Positions 9,425 through 18,220 of a stretch of DNA of 30,487 bases are shown here, one piece after another. The stretch is taken from positions 1 to 30,487 of the forward strand of contig DATKDT010000108.1 in the NCBI GenBank assembly GCA_035512575.1. The letters run 5' to 3'. Origin of the DNA: JALYRV01 sp035512575 (GTDB lineage Bacteria; Acidobacteriota; Vicinamibacteria; Vicinamibacterales; SCN-69-37). How positions within the stretch are numbered: position 1 is the stretch's first letter; each line of letters opens with the position of its first letter. The notes beneath the pieces were generated by a model that saw nothing but the letters and a program-made list of their open reading frames with translations, made no database searches and was not told the origin of the DNA. The position numbers were made by a program, and so were the translations under genes.

Positions 9425-10357
9425 GTGACTAACGCCTACCTCGAGTTCAGCCGGGCCGAATGGGCCCGGCTGCGCGCCCAGACCCCGCTGACGCTCACCG
9501 AAGCCGACCTTGCCGAGCTGCAGGGCATCAACGAGCGCGTGTCGATGGAGGAGGTCGAGACCATCTACCTGCCGCTGTCGCGGCTGCTCAACCTGCACGT
9601 CGCCGCGACACAGACGCTGCACAAGGCGGCCGACACGTTTCTCGGCACCCCGGCGGGCACCACGCCGTACGTGATCGGCGTCGCCGGCAGCGTGGCGGTG
9701 GGGAAGAGCACGCTCGCGCGCATCCTGCAGGCGCTGCTCTCGCGCTGGCCCGACCATCCGCGCGTCGATCTCGTCACCACCGACGGGTTTCTCTTTCCGA
9801 ACACGGTGCTCGAGGCGCGCGGCCTGCTCGAGCGCAAGGGCTTTCCCGAAAGCTACGACGTCCGGCGGCTCATGCAGTTCATGACCGACGTCAAGGCGGG
9901 CGCGCCGTCGGTGGACGCGCCGGTCTACTCCCATCAGTCCTACGACATCATTCCCGGTGCCGCGCAGGTCGTCGACCGCCCCGACATCCTCATCGTCGAA
10001 GGCCTGAACGTGCTGCAGACGCGCGACGGGCAGCCCGGCAGGCCGCTGCGGCTGTTCGTGTCGGACTTCTTCGACTTCTCGATTTACATGGATGCCGAGG
10101 AGCGCGACATCGAGCAGTGGTACGTCGCGCGCTTCGCCACGCTGCGCGAAACGGTGTTTCGCGATCCCGATTCCTACTTTCACCGCTACGCGGCGCTGAG
10201 CGACGAGGAAGCGGAGGCGACCGCGCGCCGCATCTGGCGCACGATCAACGGCGTCAACCTGCGCGAGAACATCGCGCCGACGCGCGCCCGCGCCCGCGTC
10301 GTGCTGTTCAAGGCCAGCGACCACGCCGTCAGGCGCGTCAGGATGCGGAAGATCTAG
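9425..10357 (+). CDS. coaA: Type I pantothenate kinase
   Basis: 310 aa; catalyses ATP-dependent phosphorylation of pantothenate, the first step of coenzyme A synthesis. The P-loop GSVAVGKS is at residues 88-95, followed by the family segments TTDGFLFPN, KGFPESYD, VYSHQSYDI and DILIVEGLNVLQ, and full-length homology to bacterial CoaA (about 310-320 aa). The start is a GTG at 9425; the first in-frame ATG is too far inside. No good Shine-Dalgarno precedes it, and the 36-bp spacer after the ferredoxin gene holds a small inverted repeat (GAGAC 9400-9404 / GTCTC 9417-9421). The 3' end shares the tetramer CTAG (10354-10357) with the convergent prolyl oligopeptidase, both genes using it for their TAG stop. 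Confidence 0.95.
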   Translation: MTNAYLEFSRAEWARLRAQTPLTLTEADLAELQGINERVSMEEVETIYLPLSRLLNLHVAATQTLHKAADTFLGTPAGTTPYVIGVAGSVAVGKSTLARILQALLSRWPDHPRVDLVTTDGFLFPNTVLEARGLLERKGFPESYDVRRLMQFMTDVKAGAPSVDAPVYSHQSYDIIPGAAQVVDRPDILIVEGLNVLQTRDGQPGRPLRLFVSDFFDFSIYMDAEERDIEQWYVARFATLRETVFRDPDSYFHRYAALSDEEAEATARRIWRTINGVNLRENIAPTRARARVVLFKASDHAVRRVRMRKI

Positions 10358-12468
10358 AACTTCACCTTCAATTGATCCGCAAGGAAGCTCCACTGGTCCG
10401 CCCGCTCCTCGATCACTTTGTCCATGCCCTTGCCGGCGCCGTGGCCGCCCCGCGTCTCGATTCGGATGAGGATCGGCTTCGGCCCGCCCTGCGCGGCCTG
10501 CAGGGCGGCGGCGAACTTGAAGCTGTGGGCGGGGACGACGCGGTCGTCGTGGTCGCCGGTCGTGATCATGGTCGCCGGATAGTGCGTGCCCGGCTTGATG
10601 TTGTGGAGCGGCGAGTATGTGATCAGCACGTCGAAGTCTTCCTTCCTGCCGGGATCCCCGTAGTCGGACATCCAGGCCGCGCCGATGGTGAACTTGTGGA
10701 AGCGCAGCATGTCGAGGACGCCGACGGCGGGAAGGGCCGCGGCGACCAGGTCGGGCCGCTGCGTGATGACCGCGCCGACGAGCAGGCCGCCATTGCTGCC
10801 GCCGCCGATGGCCAGCTTCGGCGTCGAGGTGTACTTCTCGCGTATCAGATACTCGGCCGCCGCGATGAAGTCGTCGAAGACGTTCTGCTTGGACGTGAGA
10901 CGCCCGCCGTCGTGCCACGTGCGGCCATACTCGCCGCCGCCGCGGATGTTGGCCACGGCATAGATGCCGCCCATCTCGAGCCAGCCCGCGATGCCGGCTG
11001 AATAGCCGGGCGTGATCGAGATGTCGAAGCCGCCGTAGCCGTACAGATACGTCGGGTGGCTGCCGTCGAGCACAATGCCCTTCCGGTAGGTCAGGAACAT
11101 CGGCACCGCGGTGCCGTCCTTCGACGTGTAGAACACCTGCTTCGTTTCGTAGCCGGCGGGATCGAACGCCGTCTCGGGCCGCTTGAACACACTGACGCCG
11201 CCGCTCTTCAGGTCGTAGCGGAAGATCGTCGTCGGATACGTGAACGACGTGAAGGCGAAGTACGACTCGGCGTCGGCGCGCTTGCCGCTGAAGACGCCGA
11301 TCGAGCCGATGCCGGGCAGCGGCACGTCGCGCTCGAGCGTGCCGTCGCGGCGGTACACGCGCGCCTGTTCCTGCGCGTGGGTGCGAATGACCGCCATGAA
11401 GCGATCGCCCACCATGTTGACGTTGGCCAGCACGTCGCGCCCCTCGGGCTCCGGAATGAGCGTTGTCCAGCTGGCCGGCGTCGTCGACTCGAGGTCGATC
11501 GCGACGAGGCGCGATCGCGGCGCGCCGTTGTTGGTGCGCACAAAGAACGTGTCGCCGTCGTTGCCGGCCACGGTGTACTCGGCGTCGAAGGCGTCGACCA
11601 GCGGCTTGAACGCGGCGTCGGGCATTGAGAGATCGCGCACGAAAATGCGGTTCTTCGGCTCCGTACCTTCGAACTGGTAGAGCAGCAGCCAACGCCCGTC
11701 CTCGGTGACGTCGGCGTTGAAGATCCAGTCGGGCTCGTCGGGCCGCTCGTAAATCAGCGCGTCGGCGCTCTGCGGCGTGCCCAGGCGGTGGAAGTACAGC
11801 TTCTGGTTCTGGTTGACGGCGCTCAGCGCCGCGCCGGCCTCGGGCTCGGCGTAGCGGCTGTAATAGAACCCGCTTCCGTCGGGCGCCCACGACGCGCCGC
11901 TGAACTTCGACCACTTCACGATGTCGGGCAGGTCCTTCGCCGTGGCGACGTCGCGCACGCGCCATTCAATCCAGTCCGAGCCGCCGGCCGACAGGCCATA
12001 GGCCACGTACCGGCCGTCGCGCGTGAAGCCCATGCCGGTCACGGCGGTCGTGCCCGCGGCATCGAATGCATGCGGATCGATCAGCACATTCTCGCGAACG
12101 GGAGGCGCGTTGACGTCCTTCGCGCGGTAGACGATTGGCTGCTTCTCGTCCCCGGCGATGCGGCTGAACACGTACCATGGCCCTTCCCTGGTCGGCAGCC
12201 CGTAGCGCTCGTACTTCCAAAGCGCGTCGAGGCGCTTCAAAATTCGATCGCGGTACGGCAGCGACTCGAGATACGCGAACGTGACCGTGTTCTGCGCCTC
12301 CACCCACGCCTTCGTCTCGGCGCTGTTGTCGTCCTCCAGCCACCGGTACGGGTCGGCGATCGTCACGCCGAAGTGATCCTCGACGAGGGGCTCCTTACGC
12401 GTTTCGGGGTATTTGACGGCGACCTGCATGGCAAGGATGAGACAGACGAGCGGAACGGCACGCGTCAT
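10354..12468 (-). CDS. Prolyl oligopeptidase (S9A family), probably exported
   Basis: 704 aa. Residues ~1-17 (MTRAVPLVCLILAMQVA) form a short hydrophobic leader, so periplasmic location is likely; then the family N-terminus PxxRKEPLVEDHFGVTIADPYRWLED, a seven-bladed propeller (~75-430) and an alpha/beta-hydrolase domain. The catalytic residues by position are Ser558 in GGGSNGG, Asp641/642 in HDDRVVPAHS and His676 in RGGHGAGK, very close to the classical S9A spacing. It cleaves short proline-containing peptides. The gene lies 6 nt downstream of the thioesterase stop on the same strand, so they share a transcript. The start follows MTRAVP; no upstream in-frame alternative fits. Function confidence is high; the leader is short for a Sec signal. 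Confidence 0.95.
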   Translation of the reverse strand: MTRAVPLVCLILAMQVAVKYPETRKEPLVEDHFGVTIADPYRWLEDDNSAETKAWVEAQNTVTFAYLESLPYRDRILKRLDALWKYERYGLPTREGPWYVFSRIAGDEKQPIVYRAKDVNAPPVRENVLIDPHAFDAAGTTAVTGMGFTRDGRYVAYGLSAGGSDWIEWRVRDVATAKDLPDIVKWSKFSGASWAPDGSGFYYSRYAEPEAGAALSAVNQNQKLYFHRLGTPQSADALIYERPDEPDWIFNADVTEDGRWLLLYQFEGTEPKNRIFVRDLSMPDAAFKPLVDAFDAEYTVAGNDGDTFFVRTNNGAPRSRLVAIDLESTTPASWTTLIPEPEGRDVLANVNMVGDRFMAVIRTHAQEQARVYRRDGTLERDVPLPGIGSIGVFSGKRADAESYFAFTSFTYPTTIFRYDLKSGGVSVFKRPETAFDPAGYETKQVFYTSKDGTAVPMFLTYRKGIVLDGSHPTYLYGYGGFDISITPGYSAGIAGWLEMGGIYAVANIRGGGEYGRTWHDGGRLTSKQNVFDDFIAAAEYLIREKYTSTPKLAIGGGSNGGLLVGAVITQRPDLVAAALPAVGVLDMLRFHKFTIGAAWMSDYGDPGRKEDFDVLITYSPLHNIKPGTHYPATMITTGDHDDRVVPAHSFKFAAALQAAQGGPKPILIRIETRGGHGAGKGMDKVIEERADQWSFLADQLKVKF

Positions 12469-12474
12469 GGCGAT

Positions 12475-12948
12475 CTACTCCCGCGATTGTTTGGCTTTCA
12501 GGCGGGCCTGCCGCCGCACCTCGGCCTCGGCGGCGCGCCGCCGGTCCTCGTCGGTGGCGAGCAGCAGCGGCGGCACCGGCACACGCTTGTGCTCGCGGTT
12601 GACGGCGACAAACGTGAGGTAGGCGTGGCTGGTCTTGCGCCGCACGCCGGTCAGCGTTTCTTCCGAGAACACTTCGACCTCGACTTCGAGCGACGTCTTG
12701 AACGTCGCCGTCACCGCCGCCTTCAGGATGATGAGGTCGCCGACCTTGATCGGATGCAGGAACTGCAGCCCGTCGACCGCCGCCGTCACCAGCAGGCTGC
12801 GCGTGTGCCGGTGGCACGCGATGGCCCCCGCGATGTCGATCAGGTGCATGACGGTGCCGCCCAGGATGTACCCCAGGGGGTTCGCATCATTGGGCAGCAC
12901 CACCTGCACCATTTCCGTTGCGGAATCGACGGGTGGTTTGGGAGTCAA
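12475..12948 (-). CDS. Hotdog-fold acyl-CoA thioesterase (YciA/YkhA-like)
   Basis: 157 aa; hydrolyses acyl-CoA thioesters to free acid and CoA in the cytoplasm. The signature N20/P24LGYILGGTVMHLIDIAGAIA aligns with the GxxxFGGxxMxxxD segment of acyl-CoA hydrolases, with candidate catalytic Asp38; the rest (VDGLQFLHPIKVGDLI, FTAV-like strands) completes a single hotdog domain, followed by a charged Arg/Lys/Glu C-terminal tail. The start is a TTG at 12948, the first in-frame start before the conserved motif. On the minus strand TACAAT (12963-12958) lies 9 nt upstream and is formed by the end of palindrome B, which may supply its promoter. Prolyl oligopeptidase follows after 6 nt. Confidence 0.9.
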   Translation of the reverse strand: MTPKPPVDSATEMVQVVLPNDANPLGYILGGTVMHLIDIAGAIACHRHTRSLLVTAAVDGLQFLHPIKVGDLIILKAAVTATFKTSLEVEVEVFSEETLTGVRRKTSHAYLTFVAVNREHKRVPVPPLLLATDEDRRRAAEAEVRRQARLKAKQSRE

Positions 12949-12959
12949 GACGCCCCAAT

Positions 12960-13070
12960 TGTAAATGGTAAAAGGTAAATAGCATTGTCCATCGTCTATT
13001 GCGAGGTTGCTGCTATGCAGCCGCTGGCGATAGCTCGATAGACAATGCTATTTACGATTTACCATTTACA
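12960..13070. repeat. Imperfect palindrome, family B
   Basis: A 111-bp palindrome exactly centred at 13015. The outer 35 bp on each side match with 3 mismatches (TGTAAATGGTAAA... / ...TTTACCATTTACA), and the core GCTGC-TAT-GCAGC (13009-13021) forms the hairpin tip. It is much richer in A/T than its surroundings. It lies between the stop of the 1030-aa protein gene and the start of the thioesterase gene, both on the minus strand. Each end carries an outward-facing TANNNT hexamer (TACAAT leftward, TACATT rightward). The last 16 bp (13055-13070) recur exactly at 18736-18751. Confidence 0.88.
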
Positions 13071-13082
13071 TTTCGCGATCTC

Positions 13083-16000
13083 TTAGAAATCGTATCCGAT
13101 CCAGAACGAGAACTTCGGCTTCCGGAACGCTTCGCTGCCGCCGAAGCGGAAGAAGAGCAGGTCTTCCCACGTCTGGTTGAAGAGCGTGCGCCACGACCAG
13201 TCGAAGTGCATGGGGAACCCGAGCGCGAACGTCTGCAGGCCGATCCCGTACGAGGCGCGCGCGTCGACCAGGCGGAACCCGCTGAGATTGGCCGTGCCGA
13301 AGATCGGCACGAATGTCTGCGACACCGGGTCGAAGAACGCGTCGACGACGACGGGAATCTGCTCGGCGCTCGACGTCCAGAGCTTCATCGGCTGGCCCTC
13401 GAAGCCGGCGCCGCCGATGTTGGCGAAGAAGGTGCCCCGCAGGCCGCCCATCACGCCGAGCGGCGTCAGCATGGCCTCGATCAGCGGGAAGCGCAGCTCC
13501 GCGTTGACGAAGCCGGCCTTGTGGCCGAGGAAGCTCAGATACTCGTACCCGCGCATCTCCGAGTTGCCGCCGAAGAACATGAAGTCGGGGAACTCGCCCC
13601 AGCTGCGGAAGCCGCGCGCGCGGAACGCCAGCACGCCGTTGCTGGCGAGCCGCAGGTAGTAGCGGCCGTCGCCGTCGACCGTCTGGCGCGACAGCGCCTT
13701 GCCGACCTTGGGCGCGAACTCGTACGCCAGCCGCATCGTGCTGCCCGCCACCGGGCCGTAGTTCCTGAAGACCGTCGTTTCCTGCGTGAACGCCAGGCCG
13801 ACGGGGAAGGAGTGGCCGTTGCGGAAAATCTGCGTGCCGAAGCCCTGCTCCTCCTGGGCGCGCACCGCGGCCTCGAGCGCCTCGTTGCCGAACCGTTCGT
13901 TGAACGACGTGTAGCCGCCGTAGACCTCGACCCGCGCGTAGCGATTGAGCGGCCAGATGCCGAAGCCCGTCACCCCGCGCACGGTTTGCGTCGCCAGCGC
14001 GTCGTCGCGATCCACGTTGAAGCCGTAGTCGAGCAGCAGCTGCTGCTCGCGGCCGTAGAAGAACCGCGTCTGCGAGTAGGCCTGCGTCGCCCACTGCAGG
14101 CGGCGCGACTGGTTCAGGTACGAGGCCGACATGGTGCGGTACTGCTGCACGGACGAGATGTACATGCCGAGGGACTGGTCGCCGAGGACGTCCGTGAAGC
14201 TGACGCTCGTGCCCCCGAAGAAGTCGCCGCCGCTGGTGACGCCGATGCCGATCGGCGGACGGCCGTCGAGGAAGAACTTCTCGAACGTGCCCTTGCGGCG
14301 CTTGTTGCCGGCGATCAGCGTATGCGAGAGCGGCGCCTGAAAGTCGACCACCGGGGCCGGCTCGCCGAAGTCGCTCGACGCGACGATCGCCCTGGGCTCG
14401 GCCGGCTGAATCGCATGGATGCTGAAATCGCCCTTGTAGTAGCTGATGAACGCGATCCGCACGTCGTTCGCGGTCTTGAGCGGCACGGGCGACACGTTCG
14501 CGTTGAGCGTGTCGGTGTGCTGCCGCAGCTCGCCGTTGGAGAGGTTGAGCGTCCAGACGTTGAAGATGTTGCCGTTCTGCGCGATCTCGGGCGTGATCGG
14601 CTGCGCCGGATCGGTGGCCGTCGACGAAAAGACGACCGTGTCGGCGTCGATGAAGCGCGGCGCCTGGTCGTCGTGCGTGCCGAACGAGATCTGCACCTTC
14701 TCGCCGGTCTGGGTATTGAGCCGGAACAGCTTGTCGTTGCCGCTGATGCGCGAGACGTACACCAGCGTGGTGCCGTCGGGCGAGAAGGCGGGCGAGTAGT
14801 CGGCGAACGCGTCGTTGGTGAGGTTGGTCACCGCGCCGGTCGCCAGGTCGGCCACGAAGATGTCGCCCACCGCGCCCTGCAGCGCCGCGAACGCGATGCG
14901 CTGGCCGTCGGACGAGAAGTGCGGCGACTCGGGGCTGTCGACCGAGGTGAGCGCGAGGCGGCGCTCGATCCTGCCGGTGACGATGTTGTGGACGATCAGC
15001 GTCTTGTGCTTCTCGGTGCGCGCGAAGTACGCGATGCGGTCGCCGAGCGGCGACCAGGAAATCCACGGCACCGCGTTGCCGCGCAGGCCGCCCGCGGTGG
15101 AGATGTACTCGTAGCCGCTGTCCTTGTCGAAGCCCGACGTGACGTTCTTGACGACCTGCCCGTCGGTGGCCGAGATCAGGATGATGTCGAGCTCCTGGTC
15201 CTTGCGGTTGCCGGCGACGGCCGCAATCAGGTCGCCCGACGGCGACGGCGCAATCGAGATCACCGAGACGTAGCGCGTCTTGTCGGGCCGCGGCGCGAGG
15301 TTGCGGCCGTAGTCGGCCGGCCGCTCCTTGTCGCGGAACGGGCGGAAGCGATCCTTCAGATAGCGGTCGAACTGCTCGTCGAACTCCTCCGGCTTGAGCC
15401 GCAGCGCCTCCTCATAGGCCGACTCGCCGCCGCCGATCACGCTCTTGCGCAGCGAGAAGAGGAACTGGCGGACCCCCTCCTTGCCCCAGCGCGCCTCGAT
15501 GAACTCGAACGCCGCGTGGCCGAGCGTGTAGGGCAGGCGCCCGCTCAGCGGCTGCGACTCGAATTCGCTCATCTTCGGCACGTTGTCGGTGATTGCCGCG
15601 TCGCGCACCTGCATCAGATCGAGCGGGTTCCAGTAGCCGGCCATGTAGTTGGCCAGGCCCTCGTCGACCCAGAGCGGGAGGCCCGCACGCGTCAGCGACC
15701 GCGGGATGACGTCGAACGCGAAGACGTGCGTCAGCTCGTGCGTGATCAGGCGATAGAGCTGGTCGGGCGGCTCGTCGATCGGCAGCACCATGCGGTCGCG
15801 GCCCGGCTCGGCGAACGCCAGCACGCCCTCGGGCATCTCGCCGCCCGAGATGTTCTCCTGCTGGAACTCGCTCGACGTCTTGAACAGGATCATCGGCACC
15901 TTGTGCGGCAGGTCGTGCTTCAGATCCGCGCTGATCTTCTGGTACGCGCTCTCCGCATACCCCGCCACCCGCTCGAGATGCGGCTCGATCTCGGGGTAGT

Positions 16001-16175
16001 AGTAGATCTCGAAATGATCGGTGACGTAGATGTGCCACTGGAAGTGGTCGTATTTGATCCGGTTCTTGCCGAAGTAGGGGACGTACGGCGTCTGGGCCAG
16101 AACGGGGGCGGCAGGCAGCAGCAGGAAGCTGCCCGCCACCGACAGCAGGACGAGGCTGCGAAGTCGGCGCATCAT
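13083..16175 (-). CDS. Multidomain outer-membrane protein: HExxH metallopeptidase - WD40/TolB-like propeller - Omp85/BamA-like barrel
   Basis: 1030 aa from the ATG at 16175, which has GAGGGA 7 nt upstream and opens a Sec signal peptide (residues 1-28, ...APVLA|QT); the open frame upstream of it is spurious. Residues ~40-310 resemble a peptidase MA-like gluzincin: HELTH at 146-150 and DEG with Glu172 as probable third zinc ligand, plus a DEGLANYMAG helix. Residues ~330-640 carry repeated PD40/TolB-type blades (PHFSSDGQRIAF, SPAFSPDGTTLVYVS). The rest looks like a 16-stranded BamA/TamA-type barrel with RGYEYLSFLG...NAELRFPL and C-terminal ...FWIGYDF. The enzyme would sit on the periplasmic face of the outer membrane. 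There is no POTRA domain. Substrate and role are unknown. Family names are from motif recognition; the barrel limits are approximate. Confidence 0.87.
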   Translation of the reverse strand: MMRRLRSLVLLSVAGSFLLLPAAPVLAQTPYVPYFGKNRIKYDHFQWHIYVTDHFEIYYYPEIEPHLERVAGYAESAYQKISADLKHDLPHKVPMILFKTSSEFQQENISGGEMPEGVLAFAEPGRDRMVLPIDEPPDQLYRLITHELTHVFAFDVIPRSLTRAGLPLWVDEGLANYMAGYWNPLDLMQVRDAAITDNVPKMSEFESQPLSGRLPYTLGHAAFEFIEARWGKEGVRQFLFSLRKSVIGGGESAYEEALRLKPEEFDEQFDRYLKDRFRPFRDKERPADYGRNLAPRPDKTRYVSVISIAPSPSGDLIAAVAGNRKDQELDIILISATDGQVVKNVTSGFDKDSGYEYISTAGGLRGNAVPWISWSPLGDRIAYFARTEKHKTLIVHNIVTGRIERRLALTSVDSPESPHFSSDGQRIAFAALQGAVGDIFVADLATGAVTNLTNDAFADYSPAFSPDGTTLVYVSRISGNDKLFRLNTQTGEKVQISFGTHDDQAPRFIDADTVVFSSTATDPAQPITPEIAQNGNIFNVWTLNLSNGELRQHTDTLNANVSPVPLKTANDVRIAFISYYKGDFSIHAIQPAEPRAIVASSDFGEPAPVVDFQAPLSHTLIAGNKRRKGTFEKFFLDGRPPIGIGVTSGGDFFGGTSVSFTDVLGDQSLGMYISSVQQYRTMSASYLNQSRRLQWATQAYSQTRFFYGREQQLLLDYGFNVDRDDALATQTVRGVTGFGIWPLNRYARVEVYGGYTSFNERFGNEALEAAVRAQEEQGFGTQIFRNGHSFPVGLAFTQETTVFRNYGPVAGSTMRLAYEFAPKVGKALSRQTVDGDGRYYLRLASNGVLAFRARGFRSWGEFPDFMFFGGNSEMRGYEYLSFLGHKAGFVNAELRFPLIEAMLTPLGVMGGLRGTFFANIGGAGFEGQPMKLWTSSAEQIPVVVDAFFDPVSQTFVPIFGTANLSGFRLVDARASYGIGLQTFALGFPMHFDWSWRTLFNQTWEDLLFFRFGGSEAFRKPKFSFWIGYDF

Positions 16176-16286
16176 ACGGATTCCCTCGAAGTCACCCGAA
16201 CATTTCGCTGCAGGCAGGCAAGCGGGCCCGCGCGTCGAGTGCCGGCGGGCCTCTCCGAATGTTACTGCAGTTAGACTCTGGAGACG

Positions 16287-16853
16287 GTGGCGCAGCCTTC
16301 CAACTTCGGCGACGACGCGCTCGGGCATCTCGACGCCCTCTATGCGACGGCCCGCCGCCTGACGCGCAATCCCGCCGAGGCCGAAGACCTCGTCCAGGAT
16401 ACCTACGTCAAGGCGTTCCGGCACCAGCGGCGCTTCCGTCCGGGCACGAACCTGCGCGCGTGGCTCTTCGCCATCCTTCACAACACCTTCCTCAACGATA
16501 TCCGGCGCCGGAAGGGCAGTCCGGTCGAGGCCGTGGACGACGCGGCTCCCGGCGCGGCCGACAGACAGCCGGCGCCCGGGCCGACGCCGGAGGACGCGCT
16601 GGTGGCCGAGGCCACCGCCGCCGAAATCGACGCCGCCCTGGCCGCCCTGCCGGAGCCGTACCGCGAGGCCGTCTGGCTTCGCGACGTGCAGGAGCTGTCC
16701 TACGCCGAGATCGCCGGCGTGCTGCAGGTGCCCGCGGGCACGGTCATGTCGCGGATCGCCCGCGGCCGGCGCCTGCTGCACGACCGCCTGCACCACATCC
16801 GGGCGTCCGCGATCCGAACCGCCGATCCAGGCGTCAAAGCGAAAGGGACCTGA
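16287..16853 (+). CDS. ECF-type RNA polymerase sigma factor
   Basis: 188 aa. Region 2 (ALYATARRLTRNPAEAEDLVQDTYVKAF, residues ~17-45, and RAWLFAILHNTFLNDIRRRK, ~57-76) contacts core polymerase and the -10; a Pro/Ala-rich linker follows; region 4 (~115-165, with LPEPYREAVWLRDVQELSYAEIAGVL and GTVMSRIARGR) recognises the -35. The start is GTG at 16287 with GGAG only 3 nt before it. A short basic tail follows region 4. It is followed 5 bp after its stop by an anti-sigma factor and then a thioredoxin-like lipoprotein, so it is probably released by a redox or envelope signal. It is divergent from the 1030-aa protein gene across a 111-bp gap where I see no clear autoregulatory promoter. Confidence 0.95.
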   Translation: MAQPSNFGDDALGHLDALYATARRLTRNPAEAEDLVQDTYVKAFRHQRRFRPGTNLRAWLFAILHNTFLNDIRRRKGSPVEAVDDAAPGAADRQPAPGPTPEDALVAEATAAEIDAALAALPEPYREAVWLRDVQELSYAEIAGVLQVPAGTVMSRIARGRRLLHDRLHHIRASAIRTADPGVKAKGT

Positions 16854-16858
16854 GAGGC

Positions 16859-17614
16859 ATGACCCAGCGAGAATCCTGCGAGGCCATCGAGCCTCTGCTG
16901 GCTCCCTATGGCGAGCCGGACGCTGCCGCGCTGATGACGGCGGCCGAGCGCGATCGCGTGGCGGCGCACTTCGAGGCGTGCCCGCCGTGCCGCCAGTCGG
17001 CCGCCGCCTGCCGCGCCGCGCGCGCGGCCGTGCGCGCGCATGCGGCTGAGCTCGCCGATCAGGCGCCGCCGCTGCTCGCCGCAAGGTGTCGCGCGGCCGC
17101 CGCCCGCGCCGCCTCTCCGCGCCGCGCCTCGCGCTGGGTCGGCTGGTCCGCCGCCGGCGCCGCCGCGGCCATCGTCCTGTTCCTCTTTCTGATGCCCACG
17201 CACGCGGTGGCGACGCAGCTGGCCGTCGATCACGTGACGTGCGCGAAGTTCCCGGCCGCGGCGCGCGCGGGCACGCCCGGCGAGCTCGAAGCCGTGTGGC
17301 GCGGCGAGCGCGGGCAGCAGATCCGCATCCCCGGCGGCGACGCGGGCAGCGGCCTGCGCCTGGTGGGCCTCCGCCGCTGCGTCTCGACGGAAGGGAACAT
17401 GGCGCACGTGCAGTACGAGCGCGCGGGCGCGCCCGTGTCGCTCTTCGTGCTCGGCGCCGGCAGCCGCCTTGCGGGCGGCGGGGCACCGGCGGAAGTTGAG
17501 ACATTGGGACACAAGGCGATACTCTGGACGGCGGGCGCGGCGACGTACGTGCTGGTGGGACGTGGAGATCTGGCAGGCACCGCCGCCTGGATGCGCAAGG
17601 AAATTCAAGAATGA
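16859..17614 (+). CDS. Membrane anti-sigma factor with zinc-binding (ZAS-like) domain
   Basis: 251 aa from the ATG at 16859, 5 nt after the sigma-factor stop, with AAGGGA 8-10 nt upstream. Near the N-terminus, H37-x3-C41-x2-C44 (HFEACPPC), with C7 as possible fourth ligand, is the zinc-binding anti-sigma signature; in RsrA-like proteins oxidation of this site frees the sigma factor. One TM helix at ~93-112 (WSAAGAAAAIVLFLFLMP) puts a ~140-residue domain with two Cys (HVTCAKF, LRRCVS) in the periplasm. That domain ends in a sequence (YVLVGRGDLAGTAAWMR) seen in membrane anti-sigma factors of this type. The stop overlaps the next ATG (ATGA). Regulation by periplasmic thiol state is inference from this layout. 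Confidence 0.9.
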   Translation: MTQRESCEAIEPLLAPYGEPDAAALMTAAERDRVAAHFEACPPCRQSAAACRAARAAVRAHAAELADQAPPLLAARCRAAAARAASPRRASRWVGWSAAGAAAAIVLFLFLMPTHAVATQLAVDHVTCAKFPAAARAGTPGELEAVWRGERGQQIRIPGGDAGSGLRLVGLRRCVSTEGNMAHVQYERAGAPVSLFVLGAGSRLAGGGAPAEVETLGHKAILWTAGAATYVLVGRGDLAGTAAWMRKEIQE

Positions 17615-18162
17615 GAATCCGCTGGGCCGTGGCCGCGCTGGTGGCCGTCGGAATCGCGCTGCCGTTTTTTCCCGCCTGCTCCCGCAACGGCGGCGAGCAG
17701 GCGCACACCGCGTCGGGCGACGCCGGCGGCCTGTGCGAAGCCGACGGGAAGCCGACCATGCTCGACCTGAAGCTGCGCGACATGAACGGCGCCGAGGTGA
17801 ACCTCGCCGACTTCAAGGGCAAGCCGATGCTCATCAACTTCTGGGCGACGTGGTGCCCTCCGTGCCTCGAGGAAATTCCCTATTTCGTCGAGCTCGTCGA
17901 CCAGTACAAGGATGACGGCCTCGTGGTCTTGGGGATTTCGACCGACGACACGGCCGACCAGCTGCGGCCGTTCGCGGGCAATCTCAAGATGAACTATCCG
18001 GTGCTGGTCGGGCTCGATCAGCCGGAGGTCGAGCGCGCGTTCGGCGCGATGTGGGCCATTCCGGTGACGATCTTCGTGAAAAGGGACGGCACCGTCTGCA
18101 AGACGCACCGCGGCACGCAGAGCAAGGAATTCTTCGAGCAGCACGTGAAGGCGCTGCTGTAG
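17611..18162 (+). CDS. TlpA/ResA-like thiol-disulfide oxidoreductase lipoprotein
   Basis: 183 aa. The N-terminus (Arg2, Arg4, hydrophobic core, FPAC with Cys23) reads as a lipoprotein signal with a slightly unusual -3 Phe, so it is probably anchored facing the periplasm. The thioredoxin fold spans ~45-183 with the active site WCPPC (Cys82, Cys85) in INFWATWCPPCLEEIP, and a cis-Pro before the IFVKRDG strand (AIPVTIF). Such proteins reduce or exchange disulfides in exported proteins, for example during cytochrome c maturation. The start overlaps the anti-sigma stop (ATGA), implying coupled expression; it may restore the thiol state sensed by the anti-sigma factor (inference). Extra Cys42 and a third Cys in GTVCKTH lie outside the active site. 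Confidence 0.95.
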   Translation: MRIRWAVAALVAVGIALPFFPACSRNGGEQAHTASGDAGGLCEADGKPTMLDLKLRDMNGAEVNLADFKGKPMLINFWATWCPPCLEEIPYFVELVDQYKDDGLVVLGISTDDTADQLRPFAGNLKMNYPVLVGLDQPEVERAFGAMWAIPVTIFVKRDGTVCKTHRGTQSKEFFEQHVKALL

Positions 18163-18207
18163 CGCAGGCCTCGAACCTGTGATCGTAGTTGACGCCCGCG
18201 ATCGTAG

Positions 18208-18213
18208 TATGAT
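18208..18213 (+). promoter_or_regulatory. -10-like TATGAT, leaderless spacing to 18221
   Basis: TATGAT ends 7 nt before the ATG at 18221, the distance expected if transcription begins at the start codon. A TTGACG lies upstream (18189-18194), but with only 13 nt between, too short for a standard -35. Confidence 0.45.
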
Positions 18214-18220
18214 CGGCCGC

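Noticed and set aside
12999..16274. 1091-codon plus-strand open frame
   Set aside because: Exact antisense of the peptidase-barrel gene, rich in Arg/Glu/Val/Ala, no signal or motif.
16176..17837. Upstream extension of the 1030-aa protein to about 1584 residues
   Set aside because: The extension is antisense to the sigma and anti-sigma genes; the ATG at 16175 has a ribosome site and a signal peptide.
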